This document shows positions 42,583 through 51,400 of a DNA stretch of 64,000 nucleotides, one piece after another (position 1 is the stretch's first letter; every line of letters begins with the position of its first letter). The translations under genes and the position numbers were made by a program. The notes beneath the pieces are model-generated. The model searched no databases. It saw nothing but the letters and a program-made list of their open reading frames with translations, and was not told the DNA's origin. Origin of the DNA: Bog-756 sp963713625 (lineage in GTDB: Bacteria; Actinomycetota; Acidimicrobiia; Acidimicrobiales; RAAP-2); NCBI GenBank assembly GCA_963713625.1, contig CAVQMN010000008.1:62001-126000 (forward strand), written 5' to 3'.

Positions 42583-42819
42583 TCAGGGCCCTTCGTCGAA
42601 GCCGACGCCCGCCGACGGCCCGATCAGCAATTGGGCCGCCTTCTCGACCGACCGCCGGGCCCGCGTGATGCGCTTCTCCTCGGCCGTCACCGACGGATCG
42701 GGCTCGCCGCCCGACCGCACCGCGTCGGCCGCCTGGCGCAGCCGATCGAGAGCCAGGTCAGCCAACTCCTCGGCGATCGCCGACAGCCGTTCGGCGATAT
42801 CGACCGGATCGGTGCCCAC
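42583..42819 (-). CDS. small helical unknown protein
   Basis: A 78-residue acidic, Ala/Leu-rich protein, predicted helical throughout (DIAERLSAIAEELADLALDRLRQ). No family is recognised. It starts three bases downstream of the acyl-CoA synthetase stop on the same strand, which suggests it is a co-transcribed tail gene. No motif points to a function. Confidence 0.6.
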   Translation of the reverse strand: MGTDPVDIAERLSAIAEELADLALDRLRQAADAVRSGGEPDPSVTAEEKRITRARRSVEKAAQLLIGPSAGVGFDEGP

Positions 42820-42822
42820 GGA

Positions 42823-44457
42823 TCAGCGGCCGGTCTTGATCTCGATCTCGACCACGTCGAGCTCCCCGGCGGCGTGCTGGGACCGGAGCACCTTCTTGTC
42901 GAACTTTCCGACGCTGGTCTTCGGCACCTCGGCGATGAACGTCCAGCGTTCGGGCAGCCACCACCGGCTCACCCGGCCACTCAGGAACTCGACCAGCTCG
43001 TCCGGGGTGAGGGTCGAATCGGTCTCGACGACCACCGCCACCATGGGCCGCTCGCTCCAGCGCTCGTCCGGCACGGCGATGACCGCGGCCTCGACCACCC
43101 CAGGATGGGCCATGACCTCGTTCTCCAGCTCGACCGAGGAGATCCATTCGCCGCCCGACTTGATCACGTCCTTGGTCCGGTCGCTGATCTGCATGAAGCC
43201 CAGTCGGTCGAGCGATCCGATGTCGCCAGTCCGGAGCCAGCCGTCATGGAAGCGCTCGGGGGCCGGATCGCCGTAGTAGGAGCCACAGATCCACGGGCCC
43301 CTGACCTCGAACTCGCCGACCGACTCACCGTCGTTGGGCAGGATCGAACCGTCGTCGGCGGCCACCCGGACTTCGACGCCGGGAACCACCCTGCCCGTCT
43401 TGGACCGCCACTCGATCTCCTCGTCGGCGGGCGTCCCCCGCGGCGGAAGGGCCAGCGAGCACAAGGGGCTCGTCTCGGTCATGCCCCAGCCCTGGACGAG
43501 CTCGACACCGAGCTCGTCGCGGAACCGTTCGATGAGCTGCCGGGGCACGGCGGCTCCCCCGGCGGTGATCATCCGCAGCGATGACAGATCGACGGGATGG
43601 CTCTGGGCGTGACGCAGCAGATCGCTCCAGATGGTGGGCACCCCGGCCGAGATCGACGGCCGGTGGCGGGCGATGATGGCGGCCAACGGCTCGGCCTGGA
43701 GGAACTGCTGAGGCATGACCATATCGGCCCCGGTCATGAAGCAGCCGTAGGGAGTCCCCCAGGCGTTGGCGTGGAACATGGGGACGATGGAGAGGACCCG
43801 GTCGAGCTCGTTGATGCCGAGTGAGGACCCCGAGGTGATGGCCATGGAGTGCAGGTAGGTCGACCGGTGGCTGTAGACGACGCCCTTCGGGTTGCCGGTG
43901 GTGCCCGATGTGTAACACATGGCCGCGGCCTGTCGCTCGTCGAAGGTGGGCCACTCGTAGCCCGGTTCCTCCGCCCCGACGAGCTCTTCATAGGACAGCG
44001 TCTGCCCGAGAGGCCCGGTGTCACCCTCACCGGCCACCACGATGTGCTTGACCGTGGTCAGCTGGTCCCTGACCCGGGCCAGCAGGGGGATCAGCGAGGC
44101 GTCGACGATGATCACCTTGTCCTCGGCGTGATTGATCACATAGGACAGCTGCTCGGGGAAGAGCCGGAGGTTCAGGGTGTGCAGGACCGCCCCCATCCCC
44201 GGGATGGCCAGGTACGCCTCGAGATGGGTCTGGTTGTTCCACAAGAAGGTCCCCACCCGGTCGCTGTCGCCCACCCCGATGCGTTCCAGCGCCTTGGCCA
44301 GGCGTTCGGTCCGGCCCGCCACCTCGGAGAAGCTGGACTCGACGGCCTCACCACCGGGTCCGGTGACGGTGATGACCCGGCTGTCGGGGTAGACGCGTTG
44401 GCCGTGGCGGAGAATCCCGCTCACCAGCAACGGAGCATCCTGCATGGTACTGAGCAC
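42823..44457 (-). CDS. long-chain acyl-CoA synthetase (AMP-forming ligase)
   Basis: Activates a carboxylic acid, probably a medium- or long-chain fatty acid, to its CoA ester through an acyl-AMP intermediate. The P-loop is YTSGTTGNPKGVVYSH, the substrate segment is GWGMTETSP, and TGDIGSLDRLGFMQISDRTKDVIKSGGEW is the hinge and A8 region. The C-terminal lysine is in KTSVGKFDKK. I chose the GTG at 44457 because AGGGGAGG lies seven bases upstream. It overlaps nothing and is divergent from the SLT/NlpC gene. Confidence 0.93.
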   Translation of the reverse strand: MLSTMQDAPLLVSGILRHGQRVYPDSRVITVTGPGGEAVESSFSEVAGRTERLAKALERIGVGDSDRVGTFLWNNQTHLEAYLAIPGMGAVLHTLNLRLFPEQLSYVINHAEDKVIIVDASLIPLLARVRDQLTTVKHIVVAGEGDTGPLGQTLSYEELVGAEEPGYEWPTFDERQAAAMCYTSGTTGNPKGVVYSHRSTYLHSMAITSGSSLGINELDRVLSIVPMFHANAWGTPYGCFMTGADMVMPQQFLQAEPLAAIIARHRPSISAGVPTIWSDLLRHAQSHPVDLSSLRMITAGGAAVPRQLIERFRDELGVELVQGWGMTETSPLCSLALPPRGTPADEEIEWRSKTGRVVPGVEVRVAADDGSILPNDGESVGEFEVRGPWICGSYYGDPAPERFHDGWLRTGDIGSLDRLGFMQISDRTKDVIKSGGEWISSVELENEVMAHPGVVEAAVIAVPDERWSERPMVAVVVETDSTLTPDELVEFLSGRVSRWWLPERWTFIAEVPKTSVGKFDKKVLRSQHAAGELDVVEIEIKTGR

Positions 44458-44755
44458 GTTCGTTCCTCCCCTGTCCTGCATCGGACTGCCCGATGACCGA
44501 GCATACCGAGCCGGCATGGCCGGACCCGGCCCGGGCCTCGATCCGGGTGGGACCATTTCTGCCCGCCGACGGCGGCTGGGCCAGCCGATCCGACTTGACC
44601 CTTGCCTGCGCACCCCCTCTGGTGCTGGACTGGGGCGAAGCCTCGGTCCCCACCGCATGCGGGCCCGGACGCCGGTCATCGGCGCCGCTCATCGCCCGGG
44701 CCACCTCTGAGCACGGTCGCTCACTTCGTCGGCCCACCGCGTCGGAGGTACGGAG
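44458..44755. other. 298-base divergent spacer, no supported gene
   Basis: Lies between the leftward acyl-CoA synthetase and the rightward SLT/NlpC gene. A frame beginning MTEHTEPAWPDPARASIR at 44493 looks protein-like for about 90 residues but runs into the next gene without its own stop, so I do not call it. The CGGAGG at about 44742-44747 is the probable ribosome-binding site of the next gene. Confidence 0.4.
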
Positions 44756-45676
44756 ATGGGCAAGTTGCTCGTGGCGGCCGCCGTCGGCCTGTTCGTGTTC
44801 ACCGTCGGTCTCGTATCCATCGTGGCCGTGGGCAGCGCCGGCGGATCGGCCGGATCCGGCGCCGGCGGGACCGGAGGCACAACGGGCCCGAGCGGTGCCG
44901 GGAGCCAGGCCGCAGTGCCGGCCGCCTGGCTGGCCCTGTACGAGAAGGCGGCGGCCACCTGTCCGGGAATGCCCTGGACGGTGTTGGCGGCCATCGGCAC
45001 GGTCGAGACCGGCAGCGGGCAGTCGACGGCACCGGGGGTCCGGTCGGGGGCCAACAGCGCCGGGGCCGAAGGTCCGATGCAGTTCGAACCGCCCACCTTT
45101 GCCGCCTACGCCACGGTCGGACCGGGCGGTGCCCGACCGGCCTCCCCCTACGACCCGATCGATGCCGTGTACACGGCTGCGGCCCTCATGTGCGCCAACG
45201 GCGCCGGTTCCGCCTCGAGCCTCCGCTCGGCCATCGACGACTACAACCACTCCGAGTCCTACGTAGACACCGTGCTGACCCTGTCGCTCTCGTTCCAACA
45301 GAACCCGGCCACCTCGGGCACGGTGGTGGCCGCCCTGTCCTTCGCCGCCCAGCAGCTCAACGTCCCCTACCTCTGGGGCGGTACCGGTGTCGGCGGCTAC
45401 GACTGCTCCGGATTGGTGCAGGCTGCGTTCGCCCACGCCGGGGTCATCCTCCCCCGGGTGGCCCAGGACCAGTTCGACGCCGGTCCCGCGGTGCCCGCCG
45501 GATCGGCGGTCGAACCCGGGGACCTGGTCTTCTTCGGGAACGGCCCCTCGGCCGTGGACCACGTCGGCATCTACGTCGGGGAGGGCGAGATGATCGACGC
45601 CCCCCACACCGGCGCGGTGGTGCGGTTCGACGACGCCGACTGGCCGGATCTGGTGGGGGCCACCGGTCCGGGCTAG
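44756..45676 (+). CDS. exported lytic transglycosylase-NlpC/P60 peptidoglycan hydrolase
   Basis: A 306-residue bifunctional cell-wall enzyme. An N-terminal membrane segment (residues 4-26) is followed by a Gly/Ser linker. The transglycosylase-like domain has the candidate catalytic Glu84 (IGTVETGSGQS) and GAEGPMQFEPPTF, and should cut glycan strands. The NlpC/P60 domain has Cys217 (GGYDCSGLV), His269 (AVDHVGIYV) and His284, and should cut stem peptides. This two-domain build is known from conjugative-element hydrolases, but no transfer genes lie nearby. GGAGG sits about nine bases before the ATG. Confidence 0.9.
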   Translation: MGKLLVAAAVGLFVFTVGLVSIVAVGSAGGSAGSGAGGTGGTTGPSGAGSQAAVPAAWLALYEKAAATCPGMPWTVLAAIGTVETGSGQSTAPGVRSGANSAGAEGPMQFEPPTFAAYATVGPGGARPASPYDPIDAVYTAAALMCANGAGSASSLRSAIDDYNHSESYVDTVLTLSLSFQQNPATSGTVVAALSFAAQQLNVPYLWGGTGVGGYDCSGLVQAAFAHAGVILPRVAQDQFDAGPAVPAGSAVEPGDLVFFGNGPSAVDHVGIYVGEGEMIDAPHTGAVVRFDDADWPDLVGATGPG

Positions 45677-45701
45677 GCCGGTGGCCGCAACCGTTCTCCG
45701 A

Positions 45702-46715
45702 CTACGGGGCCCAGGACAGGATGTTCCCCTCCGACGTGAACACGGACGGAGCAATCAGCGGATGAAGCAAAATCGGCGAGTTTATGAACGACGCCCCGAT
45801 TCCTATGGCCGTTCCGTCACCGGATCCCACCGCCGTCCCGGTGAACGAGGCATCGCCGAAGGCGAAGATACCGCCGTCGGCGCCGACGAGGTAGTAGCCG
45901 CTGCCCGCCGGCTGGAGCGTTTCATAGAAACTGGAAGGGTATGACGTCGAAACCATGCCGACGACGGGAGCGTTGAGGGGCCGGTCACCCATCGATCCGT
46001 CGAACTGGGCGTTGCCGAATGCGAACACGCCGCCATCGGCACCGACGAGGTAGTAACCGACGCCGGCCGAGTGGGTCGTACCGGAAGGATACGACGTCGA
46101 GGCCATACCCACGATGGGGGCGTGCAGGGGCTGACCACCCATCGATCCAGCGAACTGGGCGTCACCGAATGCGAACACACCGCCGTCGCTGGCCACCAAC
46201 CAGTAGCCCTGGCCAGTCGGAGTCGAGCTCATCCCGACGATGGGCCGGTTCAAGACCGTGCCCCCCATCGAGCCGTAGAAGCGGGCGTCCCCGAACGAGA
46301 ACACACCTCCATCCGAAGCAACGAGCCAATACCCATGCCCGTCTGGCGTGCCGTTGATGCCCACGATGGGGGCAGCCAACGGTTGCCCGTTCATCCCCGG
46401 CACCTGGCCTTTGGTGGCCTCGAACACTGCACCCGAACTCGTGACCGAGAAGGGGCCTCCCGAACCGGGTGCCTCGATGGCAACGACAGACGGACTGCCG
46501 GCCGGACAGGGCGGGGTCGACGTCTGACCGGGCGACGAGACGGAGGTGACGCAGGAGACCGTCGTTGGTGGCGTACCTGCGGGAACCGACCCGGCCGGGC
46601 CTGGCAATGCGGGAAGGGCGGCGACGGACACCACCACCACCGCCACCACCTTCCCCAGTAATCGAGGCTTTCGTCCCGTGTGACGATTCCGAACTGATCG
46701 AAGACTGCCCTTCAT
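45702..46715 (-). CDS. secreted repeat protein (GYWLVASDGG/FAFGDA repeats)
   Basis: A 337-residue exported protein. A basic signal sequence (RKPRLLGKVVAVVVVSVAA) is followed by a Pro/Thr linker. Then come four repeats of about 45 residues built around GYWLVASDGGVFAFGDA, F.GSMGG and PIVGM, probably a beta-propeller-like or solenoid fold. Such repeats are frequent in Acidimicrobiia secreted proteins. The role is unknown; surface binding is possible. The ATG at 46715 has GGAG seven bases upstream, whereas the longer frame to 46877 lacks this. Confidence 0.82.
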   Translation of the reverse strand: MKGSLRSVRNRHTGRKPRLLGKVVAVVVVSVAALPALPGPAGSVPAGTPPTTVSCVTSVSSPGQTSTPPCPAGSPSVVAIEAPGSGGPFSVTSSGAVFEATKGQVPGMNGQPLAAPIVGINGTPDGHGYWLVASDGGVFSFGDARFYGSMGGTVLNRPIVGMSSTPTGQGYWLVASDGGVFAFGDAQFAGSMGGQPLHAPIVGMASTSYPSGTTHSAGVGYYLVGADGGVFAFGNAQFDGSMGDRPLNAPVVGMVSTSYPSSFYETLQPAGSGYYLVGADGGIFAFGDASFTGTAVGSGDGTAIGIGASFINSPILLHPLIAPSVFTSEGNILSWAP

Positions 46716-46937
46716 CGGTACGCTCCGCTCTCGACTCAGTTGGTATCGACCCACCGGCAGCGGTCCGCCTGACCAGATTGACCAGGTGGCGCCGCCGACC
46801 ACGAACTCCTTCTCTTCGGAAGCATACGACGGGTCTTCGCCGACTGCCGTCCCGGCAACGTCCCGCCGGCCGAACAACGTCAGCCGGACCGCGCATCCGC
46901 TCGGCCCAGCCCGGCGCGAGAGGTCGGACCCGGCGTG

Positions 46938-48446
46938 CTAGCGCAGGGCCAGCTGACCGGGAGCGATGGGCGCAGGAAGATCGGTCCGGCCCATCAGGAA
47001 CCGGTCGACCGAGGCGGCCGCCGACCGGCCCTCGGCGATGGCCCACACGATGAGGCTCTGGCCCCGGGTCATGTCTCCGCACACGAACACCCCGTCGACA
47101 TTGGTCGACCACGATGGATCGGCCGCGACGCTTCCCCGGGGGGTGACCTCGAGCCCGAGCTCGGCCACCGGCCCGGTCCGCTCCGACCCCAGGAACCCCA
47201 TGGCCAACAGCACCAGTTCGCAGGGCAGCTCGAACTCCGAACCCTCGACGGGGACGAAGTCGGGCCGGCCGTCGGGGCCGAACACCACCTCGACCTCTTC
47301 GCCCCGCAGGGCCCGGACGTGGCCCTCGTCGTCGGCCAGGAACTCCGACGTGGTCACCGAGAAGACCCGCTCGCCACCCTCTTCGAGCGCCGAGGACGTC
47401 CGGAGGATGAGCGGCCAGGTCGGCCACGGGTTGTCGCTGGTCCTGTCGGACGGCGGTTCGGGCATGATCTCGAGCTGGTGGACGCTGAGGGCCCGCTGAC
47501 GGTGGACGGTGCCCAGGCAGTCGGCGCCGGTGTCCCCGCCCCCGATGATCACCACGTGCTTGCCTTCGGCGGAGATGGGCGACGAGTCGAGCGAACCTTC
47601 CTGCACCCGGTTGGAGGGCTTGAGGTAGTCCATGGCCAGGTGGATCCCCTCGAACCCGCGTCCGGGGACGGGCAGGTCACGGGGCAGCGTGGCCCCACCG
47701 GCCAACAGCACGCTGTCGAACTCGTCGACCAACGAGCGGGCGCTGACCACGGTGACGTCGGCCGCGCAGGCCCCGGCCACCTCGGGGGCGCTCTCCCCCA
47801 CCGACACACAGCAACGGAACTCGACGCCTTCGGCTTCCATCTGGGCCAGGCGCCGGTCGATGACCGCCTTTTCCATCTTGAACTCGGGGATCCCGTAGCG
47901 CAGGAGCCCGCCAGGCTTCTCGGCGCGCTCGAAGACCACCACCTGGTGGCCGGCCCGCACCAGCTGCTGGGCGGCGGCCAGTCCGGAGGGACCGGAGCCG
48001 ACCACGGCCACCCGCTTGCCGGTGGGAGCCGCCGCGGTCACCGGGACCACCCGGTCATCGGCCCAGGCCCGCTCGACGATCTCGTACTCGATGCGCTCGA
48101 TGGTCACCGGATCGTCGTTGATGCCGAGGACGCAGGCCCCCTCGCACGGGGCGGGGCACAGCCGACCGGTGAACTCGGGGAAGTTGTTGGTGGCGTGCAG
48201 ACGCTCGGCGGCCTCGTCCCATTCGTCCCGGTAGACGAGGTCGTTCCACTCGGGGATCAGGTTGCCCAAGGGACACCCCTCATGGCAGAAGGGGATGCCG
48301 CAGTCCATACACCGGGCACCCTGCTGCCGGGCCGACTCCTCGGGAAAGGGCTCGTAGACCTCTTTCCAGTCGCGCAGCCGCACCGGGACGGGGCGGCGCG
48401 GGGGCAGCTGGCGCCCGTGCTTCATGAAGCCGGTCACGTCACCCAT
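46938..48446 (-). CDS. gltD: glutamate synthase small subunit
   Basis: Passes electrons from NADPH to the large subunit, 502 residues. The N-terminal cysteines (CMDCGIPFCHEGCPLGN and CPAPCEGACV) hold 4Fe-4S clusters. FAD- and NADPH-binding Rossmann motifs follow as VVGSGPSGLAAAQQL and VIIGGGDTGADCLG. The C-terminal GDMTRGQSLIVWAI closes the FAD site. Its start overlaps the gltB stop by eight bases, so the two subunits are translationally coupled in the order gltB-gltD. Confidence 0.95.
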   Translation of the reverse strand: MGDVTGFMKHGRQLPPRRPVPVRLRDWKEVYEPFPEESARQQGARCMDCGIPFCHEGCPLGNLIPEWNDLVYRDEWDEAAERLHATNNFPEFTGRLCPAPCEGACVLGINDDPVTIERIEYEIVERAWADDRVVPVTAAAPTGKRVAVVGSGPSGLAAAQQLVRAGHQVVVFERAEKPGGLLRYGIPEFKMEKAVIDRRLAQMEAEGVEFRCCVSVGESAPEVAGACAADVTVVSARSLVDEFDSVLLAGGATLPRDLPVPGRGFEGIHLAMDYLKPSNRVQEGSLDSSPISAEGKHVVIIGGGDTGADCLGTVHRQRALSVHQLEIMPEPPSDRTSDNPWPTWPLILRTSSALEEGGERVFSVTTSEFLADDEGHVRALRGEEVEVVFGPDGRPDFVPVEGSEFELPCELVLLAMGFLGSERTGPVAELGLEVTPRGSVAADPSWSTNVDGVFVCGDMTRGQSLIVWAIAEGRSAAASVDRFLMGRTDLPAPIAPGQLALR

Positions 48447-51400
48447 GGGAGGCCTCCATCACCGCCTCGTCCACCGACCGGCCCTCGGCCACGGCCAGCT
48501 CGGTGGCTTCGAGCACCCGCCGGTAGTCCTTGGGCATCACGGTCACGAACTGCTCGGAGGAGCTGACCCAGTCGGTCAGGATCCGGTCGGCCACGGCCGA
48601 ACCGGTCTCGTCCCGGTGCATGGTGATCCGGTCCCGCAACCACATGCGATCGTCCGAGGAGAGCGGTTCGAGTTCGATGGTCTCGTGGTTGTAGATGCCG
48701 GCCAGCAGCCCGTGCGGATCGAAGACGAAGCCCACGCCACCCGACATGCCGGCGCCGAAGTTGCGCCCGGTCGGGCCGAGCACCACCACCCGGCCGCCGG
48801 TCATGTACTCGCAAGCGTGGTCACCTACCCCTTCGACCACGGCGATGGCCCCGGAGTTCCTGACGCAGAACCGCTCGCCGACCTGGCCGCGGAGGAACAC
48901 CTCACCGGCTGTGGCCCCGTAGAGGATCACGTTGCCGGCCACGATGTTCTCCTCCGCGGCGAAGGGTGACTCCACCGGGGGCTGGACGACGATGCGGCCG
49001 CCCGACAGCCCCTTGCCCAGGTAGTCGTTGGCATCACCCAGCAGGCGCATGGTGACACCCTTCGGGACGAAGGCCCCGAAGCTCTGGCCGGCCGACCCGC
49101 GGAAGGTCAGCTCGATCGTCCCCTCCGGCAGGCCCGCCCCGCCGTGCCGTTTGGTGATCTCGTAACCCAGCAGCGTCCCCACCGTGCGGTTGACGTTGGT
49201 GATGGCCAGCTCGGCCTGCACCGGGATGCCGTCGTCGATGGCCGGTCGGCACGCCTCGAGGAAGGAATGGTCGAGGGCGCGGTCGAGACCATGGTCCTGG
49301 TCGCGGTTGCAGAACCGGACGGCCCCGTCGGGCAGCTCGGGTTGGACCAGGATCGGCGACAGGTCGAGCCCGCCCGCCTTCCAGTGCTCGACGGCACGGG
49401 CCGCGTCGATGAGGTCGACCCGGCCGATGGCCTCTTCCAGGGTGCGCAGGCCGAGCGCGGCCAGGTACTCGCGAACCTCTTCGGCGATGTACTCGAAGAA
49501 GGTCTCCACGAACTCGGGTCGGCCCGAGTAGCGGGCCCGCAGGGCCGGGTTCTGGGTGGCGATCCCGACCGGGCAGGTGTCGAGGTGGCAGACCCGCATC
49601 ATCACGCAGCCCGAGACGACCAGCGGTGCGGTGGCGAAGCCGAACTCCTCCGCCCCGAGCAGGGCGCCGATGACCACGTCCCTCCCCGTCTTCATCTGGC
49701 CGTCCACCTGGACCACGATGCGGTCGCGCAGGTCGTTGGCCAGCAGGGTCTGCTGGGTCTCGGCCAGCCCGAGCTCCCAGGGGATCCCGGCATGCTTGAG
49801 GGAGGTGAGGGGTGCGGCCCCCGTCCCACCGTCGTGGCCGGAGATGAGCACCACGTCGGAATGGGCCTTGGCCACCCCGGCCGCCACCGTGCCCACGCCC
49901 ACCTCGGCCACCAGCTTGACGTGGACCCGGGCCGCCGGGTTGGCCGACTTGAGGTCGTGGATGAGCTGGGCGATGTCCTCGATGGAGTAGATGTCGTGGT
50001 GGGGCGGGGGCGAGATGAGCCCGACCCCCGGGGTGGAGAAGCGGGTCTTGGCGATCCAGGGATAGACCTTCTTCCCGGCCAGTTGGCCGCCCTCGCCGGG
50101 CTTCGCCCCCTGGGCGATCTTGATCTGGATATCGTCCGCGTTGACCAGGTACTCCGAGGTCACCCCGAACCGGCCCGAGGCCACCTGCTTGATGGCACTG
50201 CGCCGGAGGTCCCCGTTGTCGTCGGGCGTGAACCGGTCCGAATCCTCGCCCCCCTCGCCGGTGTTCGAGCGGCCACCGAGCCGGTTCATGGCGATGGCCA
50301 GGGTCTCGTGGGCCTCGGCCGAGATCGACCCGTAGGACATGGCTCCGGTCGAAAAGCGGGCCAGGATGCCCGCCGCCGGCTCGACCTCGTCGATGGGCAC
50401 GGCCGGCAGCACACCCGTGCGCAGGTGCATCAGCCCCCGCAGGGTGGCCAGGTGGGCGGCCTGGTCGTCGACCGCCCTGGTGTACTCCTTGAAGACCTCG
50501 TAACGCTTGGACCGGGTGGCGTGCTGCAGCTTGAACACGGTCTTCGGATTGAAGAGGTGGATCTCGCCTTCCCGGCGCCACTGGTACTCGCCCCCGACCT
50601 CCCGCTCGCGGTGGGCCAGCTCCGATGGGCGGTCCAGGTGGGAGAGCCGGTGGCGGGCGCCCACCTCCTCGGCCAGGACGTCGAGCCCCACGCCGCCGAT
50701 GCGGGACACCGTGCCGGTGAAGTACTCCTCGACCACGTCGGCGCCCAGGCCGACCGCTTCGAACACCTGGGCCCCGGTGTAGGAAGCCACCGTCGAGATG
50801 CCCATCTTCGACATCACCTTGATGATCCCCTTGGACGCGGCCTTGATGTAGTTCCTGTGGGCCTGGCGCGACGTCACCCCGGTCAGCATCCCCGACGAGA
50901 TCATGTCGTCGATCGACTCGAAGGCCAGGTAGGGGTTGATGGCCGCGGCGCCGAAGCCCTTCAGCAGGGCCATGTGATGGACCTCCCGGGCATCACCGGA
51001 CTCGATGACCAGTCCCACCTGGGTGCGGGTCTTGTTCCGGACCAGATGGTGGTGGACGGCCCCCACCAGCAGCAGCGACGGGATCGGGGCCAGGGTGGCC
51101 GTCGAGTTGCGGTCGGAGAGCACGATCACATCGGCCCCCCCGGCGATGGCCTCGCTGACCCGGGTGCGCACGTCGTCGACGGCCGAGCGCAGGGCCGCGC
51201 CCCCGCCGGACACCTCGAAGAGCCCGTCGATGGCGAAGGCGCTGAACCCCGGGGTGCTCCCGTCCTCGTTGACGTAGAGCAGCTTGGCCAGATCGTCGTT
51301 GTCGATGACCGGCATGGGCAGGACGATCTGGCGGCACGACTCGGCGGTGGGTTCGAGCACGTTGGCCTCGGGACCGAGGGTGGAGGTCAGGGAGGTGACC

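Noticed and set aside
44493..45266. Reading frame starting MTEHTEPAWPDPARASIR
   Set aside because: It looks plausible for the first 90 residues but runs inside the SLT/NlpC gene in another frame, with no stop of its own before it.
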